A DNA stretch of 64,000 nt from Phoronis australis (lineage: Eukaryota; Phoronida; Phoronidae), in assembly GCA_002633005.1 (NCBI GenBank), contig NMRA01000150.1, positions 763,486 to 827,485 on the forward strand, in the 5' to 3' direction. Made by a program: the position numbers and the translations under genes. The notes beneath the pieces are model-generated. The model had not been told where the DNA came from. It worked only from the letters and a program-made list of their open reading frames with translations, and searched no databases. Every line of letters begins with the position of its first letter. The stretch's first letter is position 1. Positions 61,595 through 63,819 of the stretch are shown here, in pieces.

Positions 61595-63710
61595 CTTTAT
61601 TTGTAGGCTAATATCCAGCATGGTCCTCTGCAGCAAAAGTTAAATTAAATAAATTAAGATAGATAAACAGATTAAATTAAGATACATTAAATTAAACAGT
61701 ACTTAACAGGATTTAATATGCTGTTAATCCCGACTCCACAGGAACTTAAAAAATCTTAGAGATGCTAGTTTGAAAACTTAAGGAGGGCTTCAGGTAATTT
61801 GTTGAATCGAAACTATATTTTTACTCAAGAATTCAAGTTGACCTATCGACTATCATGAGGCAGCGACGCATCAGTCAGTGAGTTTTCGCACTGGGATTTT
61901 CTGAAAAGTGCTCATAATTTAACAACAAAGTTTGATAGCAATGCACTGCAATTTTGTAGAAACTCTGTAATAGGTTACAGATGAGTCACAGAGCGTAACT
62001 TTGATGAATTCTAGCTCACGATTTCACCTGGTTCGGAGACCAGGTTTCAATCGCTTTGGGCTACAATAAGTGCCCCCCTCCTGAAGCGAATTTTTCTAAG
62101 CGCTGAGCGCTTATTAGGGCAAATACGATATCATACTAAAAGATTTATTGGATATATCATACTAAAAGATTTAAAACACATTGGACCATCTAGTATTTTA
62201 TTAATGCATTGGGTGTAAATAATTGTAAATTATTGTATTTTGCCTGAACACTGTATAATCCCAGTACTGTATATTACCTTATAATGGTACTAGTTCTACT
62301 TCATTATGGCATTTATAGTCTTTGCAATGTCCTGCACTTTAATTGCAACCAACTTTCTTTAGAAATTAATATTTTCAACTCGAATGGCTGTTTGGAAAAA
62401 TACCTGTCAAAGAAACTCAAGTTTTACTTAACCCAATTAATGGCAGATTGACAAAAAAGTGAAAAATAAAATTCTGAAAACTTTCTACATTCAGAATATG
62501 TGTTTGAGATATTTGGCTAAGTACACAGTGGTCACAAGTCTTTTGGGAATTGAATGTGTGACATGTTACACTTTATTTGGACTTAGCGCATCAAACATGC
62601 GATACTGCTGGTGAACTGTCACTCATCTGTGGCCATTTGTACTCCTCACACTGCAGAATGTGGCTTATTTACGTCTAAACATAACATCCACTTTCATGGA
62701 ATCACTTTTCAAATCCACGGATATAATTGTGTTTCCACAGACATGTGTACAATACTGGCCCACAAAGCAAGAAATAATTGGTGTCTTCAATGTAGAGGTT
62801 GTCTCTGAGGTGAAGCGTGACTGCTATATGAAACGAGAAATAAAAGTGGAACGTGTGAAGAAGGTAAATGACTGACTTGTAACTCTCCTTGCCCTTTTGA
62901 ACTGAAATGGCTTTAACTCGTGTTCATTAGACCAAACACACTCATCATACTTGTGGCTGATGCTGCGTAAACAGGAAGTTGTAAAGCGGTGTTGACTCAC
63001 ATTTATTTGGTCTAATACATCCTGATCACTACCAGTGAGCGGAGAACAGTTTTGTCCCTCAATGTTCATGACTTGTGAAAAAAACATGGTGGAAGATATT
63101 GGAGTCGTCAAAGGTAAAATCAGAAGTACTTCCACAGTTTGTGAGCAAATTATCATGAACATCATGCATAATTATTGATTAACAACGCTTAAGTGCGAGT
63201 GTATTCCATGACAATTTGAGACTGAAAGTGTGTCACAATGTCAGTGTGTATTATGACAACATATGCTCCATAGTTGTTTGCCTTCCGAGAAACTGGTGGG
63301 AAATGGTCACAAATGCAACATTTTGACCATTATTGACATTGTTGTCAGAAAATTTGAAAATGTTTATCATAATTATTTGTGGATTGAACTAAATAAGGTG
63401 TCTGCCATGAATCAGTTGAATTGTTAGATGTAGCAAGCAATGATCATGGAGAAAATAGATATTACATTCTCTAAAGATCTTGGTATTGATTTCAAGTTGA
63501 TGTGACCCTGTAAGGCACTTTGAGTTGCTGAATTTTTTAGTCCATCTTTCAGTCAGGTGGTGAGACTAAAACAGTGTGCCACATACAGCTGACAAGCTGG
63601 CCAAAAGGTGTCACTTTACCCAAGAACCCTCATGACCTTATTACGGTGATGGAGGAGGTCAATCAATGGATGAAGACGACCAATTCTAAACGATTTGCTG
63701 TCCACTGCCT
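3156..63710 (+). CDS. receptor-type tyrosine-protein phosphatase with FTP-kringle-FTP ectodomain (partial, 32 exons)
   Basis: Predicted type I membrane protein removing phosphate from tyrosines at the cytoplasmic face. The ectodomain contains F-type lectin, kringle and fibronectin III modules that probably bind glycans or proteins. The exons were chained by canonical splice sites and matching phases; most ectodomain module borders are phase 1, as expected for shuffled modules. Domain 1 has [17 protein letters not shown] and the Q-loop SQY, so it should be active. Domain 2 has WPK for WPD and lacks KNRY, so it should be weak or inactive. The D2 ending HCL and the membrane-proximal GDGKTYNGY motif resemble R2-type receptor phosphatases. 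The signal peptide and the C-terminal end are not in view. The exon 16-17 junction is uncertain. The coordinates given are the outer exon limits. Confidence 0.9.
3620..4080 (+). repeat. dispersed intronic repeat, copy 1
   Basis: It is matched at 18740-19240 and 28870-29350, all in the same orientation. Shared landmarks are CAGGCCAATTATCT, AATAGATTGTC, GCCCAGTCA, GCAATTATCGA and AATGCCAGAATG. The 3' part includes an inverted repeat (CAACTTGTTGTTGGGC versus AACAAGTTGGGA in the best copy). No coding capacity is seen. A non-autonomous element is likely; the class is unknown. Confidence 0.8.
6222..6407 (-). pseudogene. THAP-like zinc-finger fragment
   Basis: The minus-strand frame reads CMVCGCSN, then LHNFPTD and CRAWNRFV, the order of the N-terminal half of a THAP domain (CxxC, FP, W). 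The frame stops after a further 16 residues, and the expected CSxHF half is missing nearby. THAP domains occur in P-element-like transposases and in host DNA-binding proteins. A transposase relic in an intron is the simplest reading. Confidence 0.45.
7004..7231 (+). CDS. exon 2: second half of FTP domain 1
   Basis: The acceptor is TTTCAATAG and the donor G|GTGAG, phase 1 to 1. It completes the loop CCGDRL and continues as FVVKVTNIS, a CSHY segment, [16 protein letters not shown] and the closing LCEVQVHG typical of FTP domains. Together with exon 1 this gives a full domain of about 140 residues. Two Asn-X-Ser/Thr sites are visible (NIS and the NCS of INCS). Confidence 0.93.
8410..9720. repeat. 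long dispersed repeat, copy 2
   Basis: It is the direct-orientation partner of 780-1830, with several percent divergence and a private segment at about 8930-9125 that includes a short AAT/AAT-rich run. Its CTCTAGTGGCAA motif near 9366 is conserved between copies. Confidence 0.85.
11293..12200 (+). pseudogene. RNase H domain relic of a non-LTR retrotransposon
   Basis: The frame from 11293 has an RNase H arrangement: ATDGSF (first Asp), RMEFEA (Glu), FATDSMAV (second Asp), then GHAG and ERADYLAG (last Asp). The reading moves to another frame near 11950, where the protein-like sequence continues ([12 protein letters not shown] and onward to about 12180). The frameshift and the lack of any reverse transcriptase upstream indicate a 5'-truncated, dead copy. 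The lineage is not determinable from this fragment. Confidence 0.75.
14527..14817 (+). CDS. exon 3: kringle domain
   Basis: Phase 1 to 1; the donor is T|GTAAGT. The sequence has six cysteines in kringle order: [34 protein letters not shown] and RC. The WD and NPN/PWCY motifs are diagnostic. The acidic pair of the lysine-binding site is not evident after CRNP, so plasminogen-like lysine binding is unlikely. A kringle between two F-type lectin domains in a receptor phosphatase is unusual. Confidence 0.95.
14832..15145 (+). repeat. four tandem copies of the FTP2 exon acceptor
   Basis: An 82-85 bp unit is repeated four times, with exon-like starts at 14853, 14935, 15020 and 15105. Each unit has a pyrimidine tract, CTTACAG and the first codons of exon 4. 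The three upstream copies continue into TTGGGTAAGC, a good 5' splice site that would define a 21-nt microexon. The real exon has GGTAAACC instead and stays open. Confidence 0.9.
15105..15329 (+). CDS. exon 4: first half of FTP domain 2
   Basis: The acceptor is TTTCTTACAG and the donor T|GTATGT, phase 1 to 1. It has [23 protein letters not shown] and [11 protein letters not shown], a clear FTP half-domain. At the ligand loop it reads NRQHLVNC in place of RxDCCxxR, so the calcium/fucose-binding residues are largely lost. This copy probably serves a structural or protein-binding role. Confidence 0.93.
15671..15889 (+). CDS. exon 5: second half of FTP domain 2
   Basis: The acceptor is TCTTTCAG and the donor A|GTAAGT, phase 1 to 1. 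It reads [34 protein letters not shown] and MCEVEVYG, the same closing pattern as exon 2. It splices from exon 4 after a 341-base intron, the same internal intron position as in FTP1, consistent with domain duplication. Confidence 0.93.
15890..17217. other. intron 5
   Basis: I see no repeat family and no coding signal. There is an AT-rich background with a near-perfect pyrimidine tract just before the exon 6 acceptor. Confidence 0.5.
17218..17436 (+). CDS. exon 6: unassigned beta-rich extracellular module, part 1
   Basis: The acceptor is CGTTTCAG and the donor G|GTATTT, phase 1 to 1. The translation includes [20 protein letters not shown] and TVWADIWRQ. It joins exon 7 to form one module of about 160 residues. 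Alternating hydrophobic residues suggest beta strands. I do not recognise a named family. The reading frame would stay open past the donor for a further 67 bases. Confidence 0.8.
17449..18370 (+). repeat. CCTAGTGGC-array element, copy A
   Basis: It starts with a near-palindrome (TGCACCCATGTATTTATATGTGG), then has alternating units with GCC(A/C)CCTAGTGGC motifs near 17642, 17787, 18084 (CCTTAGTGG) and 18228. Units also share GAACTTTCGGA, TTGGATGGA and GTGAAAATTG(G/A)CAT. It begins only 12 bases after the exon 6 donor. Confidence 0.85.
18740..19240 (+). repeat. dispersed intronic repeat, copy 2
   Basis: It is homologous to 3620-4080 and 28870-29350. It is the best-preserved copy, with a clear 3' inverted repeat (CCCAACTTGTTGTTGGGC paired with AACAAGTTGGGAGC). 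Confidence 0.8.
19575..19832 (+). CDS. exon 7: unassigned beta-rich extracellular module, part 2
   Basis: The acceptor is ATTTTCAG and the donor A|GTAGGT, phase 1 to 1. It has [29 protein letters not shown] and [20 protein letters not shown]. The QGDVMGYHY stretch looks like the GDxxG(W/Y/F)H signature I associate with uncharacterised metazoan extracellular beta-sandwich modules. A vicinal CC pair and one NST glycosylation site are visible. The function is unknown. Confidence 0.85.
20026..21335 (+). repeat. CCTAGTGGC-array element, copy B (best preserved)
   Basis: It begins with the hairpin-like TGCACCCACATATTTATATG. CCTAGTGG occurs near 20222, 20367, 20528, 20673, 20819, 20981, 21082 and 21220. 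Three motif contexts alternate (TGGCAATTTTAG, TGGCCATTTTTAC, TGGCAGTTTTG), giving a higher-order period of about 452 bp (145 + 161 + 145), with one unit shortened. Confidence 0.9.
21340..21725 (+). repeat. 3' end of the CCTAGTGGC element, duplicated
   Basis: Two copies of an end unit (21360-21500 and 21545-21725) each hold CATCTAGTGGCC, ACAAATAAATAACCCTAAAA, and close with GATGCATTCGTGG(A/G)CGCATTTCAA then GTTGCTCTT. The same ending is found at 56415-56460, so it marks the 3' boundary of the element. It partly mirrors the 5' TGCACCCAC start in inverted form. Confidence 0.8.
22516..22821 (+). CDS. exon 8: unassigned extracellular domain, Ig/FN3-like
   Basis: The acceptor is TTTTTCAG and the donor A|GTAAGT, phase 1 to 1. 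It encodes about 102 residues, including [39 protein letters not shown] and a final FC. The tryptophan and YK strand pattern resembles an immunoglobulin or fibronectin fold, but I cannot assign a family. Two possible N-glycosylation sites are present (NVT, NTS). Confidence 0.85.
22822..23923. other. intron 8
   Basis: Mostly featureless. It has C-rich runs at 23265-23275 and 23657-23668 and a stretch ending GGCCATGGCCCCC that looks like an old mobile-element remnant. No coding feature was found. Confidence 0.5.
23924..24006 (+). CDS. exon 9: fibronectin III domain 1, first part
   Basis: The acceptor is TTTTCCTTAG and the donor D|GTAAGT, phase 1 in and phase 0 out. It reads PSPVQNLTG and then ATLTLTWD, the A-B strand pattern of FN3 with the core tryptophan. 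The intron within the domain is 188 bases. Confidence 0.9.
24195..24414 (+). CDS. exon 10: fibronectin III domain 1, second part
   Basis: The acceptor is CCATTTCAG and the donor G|GTAAAG, phase 0 to 1. It has [16 protein letters not shown] and the FN3 hallmark [10 protein letters not shown]. It completes FN3-1 and ends in phase 1 at the module border. Confidence 0.92.
25619..25750 (-). repeat. LTR-like repeat (3' side of the Gypsy remnant)
   Basis: It matches 27744-27834 with an extra segment of about 35 bases. The limits are approximate because sequence beyond the shared block has diverged. Confidence 0.7.
25838..26846 (-). pseudogene. Gypsy integrase, broken
   Basis: Read on the minus strand, the pieces run from zinc-binding remnants (ending QLMDTC) through [20 protein letters not shown], then a new frame with [19 protein letters not shown] and [11 protein letters not shown], giving the D, D and E of the catalytic triad in order. 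The segment 25838-26134 is a C-terminal part. At least two frame breaks and a deletion between the zinc-binding and core domains are visible. Confidence 0.85.
26871..27446 (-). pseudogene. Gypsy RNase H domain
   Basis: It has [19 protein letters not shown], a conserved NEKETL glutamate segment, VHNDLKPL and VSADTLSG, the usual RNase H path downstream of a Ty3/Gypsy reverse transcriptase. The linker to integrase continues about 70 residues further. The reverse transcriptase that should precede it is deleted. Confidence 0.88.
27744..27834 (-). repeat. LTR-like repeat (5' side of the Gypsy remnant)
   Basis: It is the shorter partner of 25619-25750. The substitutions between the two indicate an old insertion. 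Confidence 0.7.
28594..28817 (+). CDS. exon 11: fibronectin III domain 2, main part
   Basis: The acceptor is AACTTTACAG and the donor Q|GTAAAT, phase 1 to 0. It reads [28 protein letters not shown] and [12 protein letters not shown], a classic FN3 with the W, the PNG-turn and the Y. It contains several N-glycosylation motifs (NDT, NVT, NNT). Confidence 0.93.
28870..29350 (+). repeat. dispersed intronic repeat, copy 3
   Basis: Homologous to 3620-4080 and 18740-19240. It begins about 50 bases after the exon 11 donor. Confidence 0.8.
29806..29975. repeat. 34-46 bp minisatellite
   Basis: Five copies of CACTTAGTGAATGGCCATTG plus ACATCATCCAGTGA; some copies have a longer spacer that adds GACAG. 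Confidence 0.9.
30420..30590. repeat. 42-bp minisatellite
   Basis: About four copies of a unit with GCCTCCTGGTGCTAATTATT and AGATGCATACAACTACCGTA. The unit is a multiple of three, so long frames on the minus strand are an artefact of the repeat. Confidence 0.9.
30889..30958 (+). CDS. exon 12: fibronectin III domain 2, last strand
   Basis: The acceptor is TTATTAAG and the donor A|GTAAGT, phase 0 to 1. This short exon reads [13 protein letters not shown], the G strand of FN3 after SIQ of exon 11. The donor lies in a tandem duplication (see next entry). Confidence 0.88.
30953..31060 (+). repeat. tandem duplication spanning the exon 12 donor
   Basis: GAAGTAAGTCTGTTA(T/C)ACAG and the following 25 bases occur twice, 58 bp apart (GT at 30959 and 31017). 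The duplicate supplies a second full-strength 5' splice site in the intron. The frame stays open for only a few codons after the first donor. Confidence 0.85.
31447..31553 (+). CDS. exon 13: fibronectin III domain 3, first part
   Basis: The acceptor is TTATGTTAG and the donor K|GTATGA, phase 1 to 0. It reads [20 protein letters not shown] then W and GEISGYK, the front half of an FN3. Confidence 0.9.
31923..32124 (+). CDS. exon 14: fibronectin III domain 3, second part
   Basis: The acceptor is ATGTTTTTAG and the donor G|GTAAAC, phase 0 to 1. It reads [19 protein letters not shown], the standard end of an FN3 (Y-x-C/V and GxGxxS), then a short proline-rich linker APPRASG. Confidence 0.92.
32455..32575. 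repeat. 21-bp minisatellite
   Basis: Five imperfect copies of CAGTTGGTGAGCTGTGTTTGG lie in the intron before exon 15. Confidence 0.85.
32706..32820 (+). CDS. exon 15: membrane-proximal ectodomain, start
   Basis: The acceptor is GTTTTGCAG and the donor AG|GTAAAC, phase 1 to 2. It reads [20 protein letters not shown] and then AAAPPSLTP. This is the start of the membrane-proximal FN3-like region typical of R2-type receptor phosphatases. Confidence 0.85.
33236..35576. mobile_element. 2.3-kb element with 23-bp perfect terminal inverted repeats
   Basis: CGTAAACGTTCGGGTTAACG at 33236 (23 bp in full, ending CCC) is matched in inverted form at 35554-35576. Subterminal sequence on both sides has many GGTTAA(G/C)CGCCCA-type repeats. 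The inside shows no transposase; its frames are short and unrecognisable. A non-autonomous DNA element is the best reading. Confidence 0.8.
35595..36045. repeat. 30-bp minisatellite
   Basis: About 15 copies of a unit made of TACATGTACATTGGTCTCAG and TGTGGACTGG; two copies have a 1-bp insertion. Because 30 is a multiple of three, both strands show long repetitive frames that are not genes. The array begins within 20 bases of the end of the TIR element. Confidence 0.95.
36226..36505 (+). CDS. exon 16: membrane-proximal domain with furin-type site
   Basis: The acceptor is GATGTTTCAG, phase 2 in. It reads [16 protein letters not shown], then [20 protein letters not shown] and [13 protein letters not shown]. 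The GDGKTY and GYxNxPL elements are hallmarks of receptor phosphatase membrane-proximal regions. RRKR (36260-36271) matches the proprotein convertase consensus, so the receptor may mature into two non-covalently joined chains. The 3' end is uncertain: GT at 36506 (best consensus, phase 0), 36508 or 36510 (phase 1, matching exon 17 but a weak donor). The frame stops at 36529. Confidence 0.85.
36974..37001 (+). CDS. candidate 28-nt microexon (tentative)
   Basis: It is bounded by AAAG and a strong GA|GTAAGT donor. Read in phase 0 to phase 1 it would bridge the best donor of exon 16 (phase 0) to the transmembrane exon (phase 1). The acceptor has a poor pyrimidine tract. Read one frame over, the sequence from 36955 gives [12 protein letters not shown], which looks protein-like, so a longer exon with an unusual acceptor cannot be excluded. 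Confidence 0.2.
37960..38250 (+). repeat. AATAAGCG-end repeat, copy 1
   Basis: It shares with 43611-43870 and (inverted) 61880-62132 the order: TAATAA(A/G)CG end, GGGG-CGCTTATT, TTGAAACCC, ATTCATCAAA, CTCTGTGACG and ATCAAACT. A non-autonomous element or fragment of unknown class. Confidence 0.75.
38811..38958 (+). repeat. tandem duplication of the transmembrane-exon acceptor
   Basis: A 74-bp unit occurs twice: CAAGTGTATTGTTCTTTCAG followed by an exon-like start, at 38835 (decoy) and 38909 (real). The decoy keeps an open phase-1 frame with QQFIDTGAI where the real exon has KQFTDVGAI, but it then diverges and does not encode a hydrophobic helix. Confidence 0.88.
38909..38999 (+). CDS. exon 17: transmembrane segment
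   Basis: The acceptor is TTCTTTCAG and the donor AT|GTAAGT, phase 1 to 2. It reads [11 protein letters not shown] and then about 20 residues made up almost wholly of V, I and L, a single-pass membrane helix. Basic residues follow immediately in exon 18, consistent with type I orientation. Confidence 0.92.
39302..39366 (+). CDS. exon 18: basic stop-transfer juxtamembrane segment
   Basis: The acceptor is CTGTATTTAG and the donor G|GTAAAA, phase 2 to 1. It reads [20 protein letters not shown], a strongly basic cytoplasmic anchor. Confidence 0.88.
39448..39669 (-). repeat. tRNA-derived SINE, 3' portion (minus strand)
   Basis: Read on the minus strand it matches the SINE at 60784-60995: CTCAGTTTTTAAC, ATTAATAAAGC, GATCAGTGCAATGGGCCC and GCACGTCTGGTAC. 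It begins with about 32-bp tandem units (GGCCACACTGCTAGACCCC). It continues at 40815-40930 on the far side of the foldback element. Confidence 0.85.
40092..40268 (+). CDS. exon 19: acidic juxtamembrane exon inside the foldback element
   Basis: The acceptor AAAG before a G8 run (40092) or GCAAG (start 40104) are both in phase. The donor G|GTCTAC is weak. Phase is 1 to 1, so the exon can be skipped without a frameshift. It reads [22 protein letters not shown] and [13 protein letters not shown], a low-complexity acidic/serine segment suited to a cytoplasmic linker. Its position between the arms suggests arrival by transposition. I am fairly but not fully sure it is expressed. Confidence 0.65.
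40280..40429. mobile_element. 150-bp MITE with GGCGGATCCAGG terminal inverted repeats
   Basis: The perfect 12-bp ends GGCGGATCCAGG and CCTGGATCCGCC enclose a C/G-run-rich body with inner mirrored GGGGTCAAGG-type sequence. It starts 11 bases downstream of the exon 19 donor. Confidence 0.85.
40815..40930 (-). repeat. tRNA-derived SINE, 5' tRNA-like head (minus strand)
   Basis: On the minus strand it has GTGTGACCCAATGGGCAAAG, an A-box region, then the B box GGATTCGAGTCC and the pairing end GGCCACAC, followed by the tandem unit that resumes at 39669. It is the head of the SINE interrupted by the foldback element. Confidence 0.82.
41040..42070 (+). repeat. CCTAGTGGC-array element, copy C
   Basis: It has the hairpin-like TGCATCCACATATTTATATG start near 41189 and CCTAGTGG near 41377, 41515 and 41921, with shared TTGCGTTTTCAAATGGATTTG and CTCCTGAGCCCTCCAAGGGA sequence. 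A partial unit lies upstream from 41040. Confidence 0.85.
42648..42846 (+). pseudogene. THAP zinc-finger domain relic
   Basis: It reads [31 protein letters not shown] in one frame and then, after a frame shift near 42800, [11 protein letters not shown] and a stop. C-x4-C, the FH/P/W spacing and the CSxxHF ending define a THAP DNA-binding domain. The shift and stop make it a relic, probably of a THAP transposase or a host-gene copy. Confidence 0.7.
43611..43870 (+). repeat. AATAAGCG-end repeat, copy 2
   Basis: It starts with TACCGTATTCACCCTAATAA and continues with the shared landmarks of this family (GGGGGCGCTTATTATAG, TTGAAACCCGG, ATTCATCAAA, CTCTGTGACG). It is the best-preserved end. Confidence 0.8.
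43885..43990 (+). repeat. tRNA-derived SINE, 3' fragment
   Basis: It shares TATATTAATAAA(C/G)CATAAA, GTGATCAGTGCAATG and GCCTGCGCACGTCT with 60880-60980. The tRNA-like head is missing. Confidence 0.75.
45419..45633 (+). CDS. exon 20: acidic juxtamembrane region leading into D1
   Basis: The acceptor is TTCAACAG and the donor S|GTATGT, phase 1 to 0. It reads [29 protein letters not shown] and [19 protein letters not shown]. The last part is the helical wedge-like lead into D1. The DGIYGNV tyrosine is a possible phosphorylation/docking site. Confidence 0.9.
45873..46037 (+). CDS. exon 21: PTP D1, pTyr-recognition loop
   Basis: The acceptor is ATATTTCAG and the donor V|GTGAGT, phase 0 to 0. It has [20 protein letters not shown] and SDYINATHI, the first conserved PTP motif with the substrate-recognition Tyr of KNRY. 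Confidence 0.96.
46038..49059. other. intron 21, proximal part
   Basis: It is 3 kb of AT-rich sequence without recognisable coding or repeat features, apart from a small MITE at 48822-48956. Confidence 0.5.
48822..48956. mobile_element. about 135-bp MITE with GGGCGGCGCA inverted ends
   Basis: CTTTAACGTGGGCGGCGCAC at the left is mirrored by TGCGCCGCCCATATTTAAAA at the right. The inside repeats GGAGCTTT and TTTTTTCAGTGCT(A/G)CGCC as an internal duplication. Confidence 0.75.
49060..49890. repeat. 105-bp tandem array, 8 copies
   Basis: GTGTAAATAGGGTTGTACCA recurs near 49060, 49165, 49270, 49375, 49477, 49582, 49687 and 49792. Copies differ at few sites, so the expansion is recent. The array ends about 80 bases before the 37-nt exon 22. 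Confidence 0.95.
49968..50004 (+). CDS. exon 22: PTP D1, 37-nt microexon
   Basis: The acceptor is TCTTTGCAG and the donor G|GTATTT, phase 0 to 1. It encodes [20 protein letters not shown] is a core PTP motif completed by exon 23. Confidence 0.94.
50388..50485 (+). CDS. exon 23: PTP D1
   Basis: The acceptor is CATTTCTAG and the donor K|GTTTGT, phase 1 to 0. It reads [16 protein letters not shown] and [13 protein letters not shown], the conserved central PTP helix and strand. Confidence 0.95.
50486..51226. other. intron 23
   Basis: AT-rich; one 98-codon chance frame (50684-50980) has no recognisable homology. No repeats were identified. Confidence 0.45.
51227..51346 (+). CDS. exon 24: PTP D1
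   Basis: The acceptor is CCTACAG and the donor T|GTAAGT, phase 0 to 0. It reads RKCEKYWPN and then [12 protein letters not shown], the KCxxYWP motif and following strands of classical PTPs. Confidence 0.95.
51347..52339. other. intron 24
   Basis: It contains an imperfect tandem of about 48-60 bp at 51885-52055 (GGTGTGGGAGGGGTTCTCTA-like units). Otherwise nothing was recognised. Confidence 0.5.
52340..52491 (+). CDS. exon 25: PTP D1 with WPD loop
   Basis: The acceptor is TTTTGCAG and the donor AG|GTAAGT, phase 0 to 2. It has [13 protein letters not shown] with the general acid Asp, and ends VVVHC followed by a split Ser codon, the start of the catalytic P-loop. Confidence 0.97.
52492..53768. 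other. intron 25
   Basis: The intron splits the catalytic loop between HC and AGVGRTG. No repeat or coding feature was identified. Confidence 0.5.
53769..53904 (+). CDS. exon 26: PTP D1 catalytic P-loop
   Basis: The acceptor is GTCTTGCAG and the donor P|GTAACA, phase 2 to 0. With exon 25 it gives [19 protein letters not shown], the intact catalytic signature with Cys, Arg and the Ser/Thr position. It ends VNMVQTP before the Q-loop. Confidence 0.97.
54525..54674 (+). CDS. exon 27: PTP D1, C-terminal helices
   Basis: The acceptor is CTGTTGCAG and the donor E|GTGAGA, phase 0 to 0. It starts [20 protein letters not shown], containing the Q-loop glutamine and the YxFxH element that closes D1. 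Confidence 0.93.
54725..55115 (+). repeat. CCTAGTGGC-array element, copy D (truncated)
   Basis: It has a TATTTATCCGTGGATGCATTA start-like sequence and CCTAGTGG motifs near 54942 and 55087, then breaks into unrelated sequence (55115-55285). It begins about 50 bases after the exon 27 donor. Confidence 0.85.
55285..56460 (+). repeat. CCTAGTGGC-array element, copy E
   Basis: It restarts with CCGTCCGTCCGGCATCCAGC, nearly identical to 54790-54960. Motifs lie near 55446 (CCTAGTAGC), 55591, 55752, 55961 (GCTTAGTGG), 56106 and 56363 (ATCTAGTGG). It ends with GATGCATTTGTG and CATTGCTCTTGT, as in 21725. Confidence 0.88.
56466..56670. repeat. 37-bp minisatellite
   Basis: Six copies of GAGTTGCCTAGTTATACTGT plus GCAGCCAACTCCAGTAT directly follow the end of element copy E. 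Confidence 0.93.
57147..57273 (+). CDS. exon 28: D1-D2 linker
   Basis: The acceptor is ATACTTGCAG and the donor A|GTAAGT, phase 0 to 1. It reads [20 protein letters not shown] and ends NRDKSIYP, an acidic linker between the two phosphatase domains. Confidence 0.85.
57459..57612. repeat. 33-bp minisatellite
   Basis: Five copies of GGATGGCCACAATGCTTAGA plus GTGCTACAAATAA. Because 33 is a multiple of three, frames on both strands are artefacts. Confidence 0.93.
58149..58210 (+). repeat. 32-bp tandem duplication before the exon 29 acceptor
   Basis: GAGAAAC(G/A)G(G/T)CTCCATAG plus TGTGATTTTGTT occurs twice and runs directly into TTATTCTTCAG, the exon 29 acceptor. Confidence 0.85.
58219..58292 (+). 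CDS. exon 29: PTP D2, start
   Basis: The acceptor is TTATTCTTCAG and the donor G|GTAAGT, phase 1 to 0. It reads [20 protein letters not shown], a D2-type start; DYINA is conserved, but the KNRY tyrosine is absent. Confidence 0.88.
58390..59030 (+). repeat. degenerate CCTAGTGGC-type element
   Basis: It shares GTCCAGGCATCCGCTGCTGT, GTTTGCAGGATCTTC, TCATGAA(A/T)TTGG and GCGCCTCCTGGTGG with the better copies. It is strongly diverged. Confidence 0.55.
59450..59569 (+). CDS. exon 30: PTP D2
   Basis: The acceptor is GGTTTCCAG and the donor S|GTAAGA, phase 0 to 0. It reads [20 protein letters not shown] and VIVMLNELD, the D2 counterpart of the (A/T)SQxP and DFWRxV motifs. Confidence 0.94.
60784..60995 (+). 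repeat. tRNA-derived SINE
   Basis: The tRNA-like head (60784-60853) has GTGTGGCCTGGTTGATAAG, the B box GGTTCAAGTCC and the closing GGTCACAC able to pair with the start. The body follows (CTAAACCCTTGAGCC, CCATATATTAATAAAGC, GATCAGTGCAATGGGCC). It shares this body with 39448-39669 and 43885-43990. The imperfect head argues for a SINE, not a functional tRNA gene. Confidence 0.85.
61551..61593. repeat. (AAT)n microsatellite
   Basis: About 14 repeats of AAT, followed by an AAATTAAA-rich stretch to about 61700. Confidence 0.97.
61880..62132 (-). repeat. AATAAGCG-end repeat, copy 3 (inverted)
   Basis: The reverse complement matches 43611-43870 across the whole unit, including CGTATTTGCCCTAATAAGCG, AGGAGGGGGGCAC, CTCTGTGACTC and GATAGCAATGCACTGCA inverted counterparts. 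Confidence 0.8.
62741..62863 (+). CDS. exon 31: PTP D2
   Basis: The acceptor is TTTCCACAG and the donor K|GTAAAT, phase 0 to 0. It reads [11 protein letters not shown] and then [18 protein letters not shown], the D2 version of the C-x-x-YWP region. Confidence 0.93.
63553..63710 (+). CDS. exon 32: PTP D2 with altered WPD loop
   Basis: The acceptor is ATCTTTCAG and the donor CT|GTAAGT, phase 0 to 2. It reads [20 protein letters not shown] and ends FAVHC plus a split CTN Leu codon. The general acid Asp of WPD is Lys here, and HCS becomes HCL. This matches the pseudophosphatase D2 of R2-type receptors, which acts in regulation and dimer contact. The P-loop continues beyond this exon, outside the recognised sequence. 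Confidence 0.94.
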
Positions 63711-63819
63711 GTAAGTCTACTTGCTGTTTCTTAGTCAGTAATTTGCTTTTGATAATCCTGCTGCAGTATTTGCTTCAAATTGTCATGATGATTTTGAGCA
63801 AGTCATGAGGTTCGACACT

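Larger units (their letters stand above)
59570..62740. other. intron 30
   Basis: It holds a full-length-like SINE (60784-60995), an AAT microsatellite (61551-61593) and an inverted AATAAGCG-end repeat (61880-62132). AAAAGGATTTATTGGATATA-like sequence occurs at about 60600 and again near 62140, bracketing 60616-62133 and possibly marking one insertion. 59640-60580 shows no feature. Confidence 0.55.
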
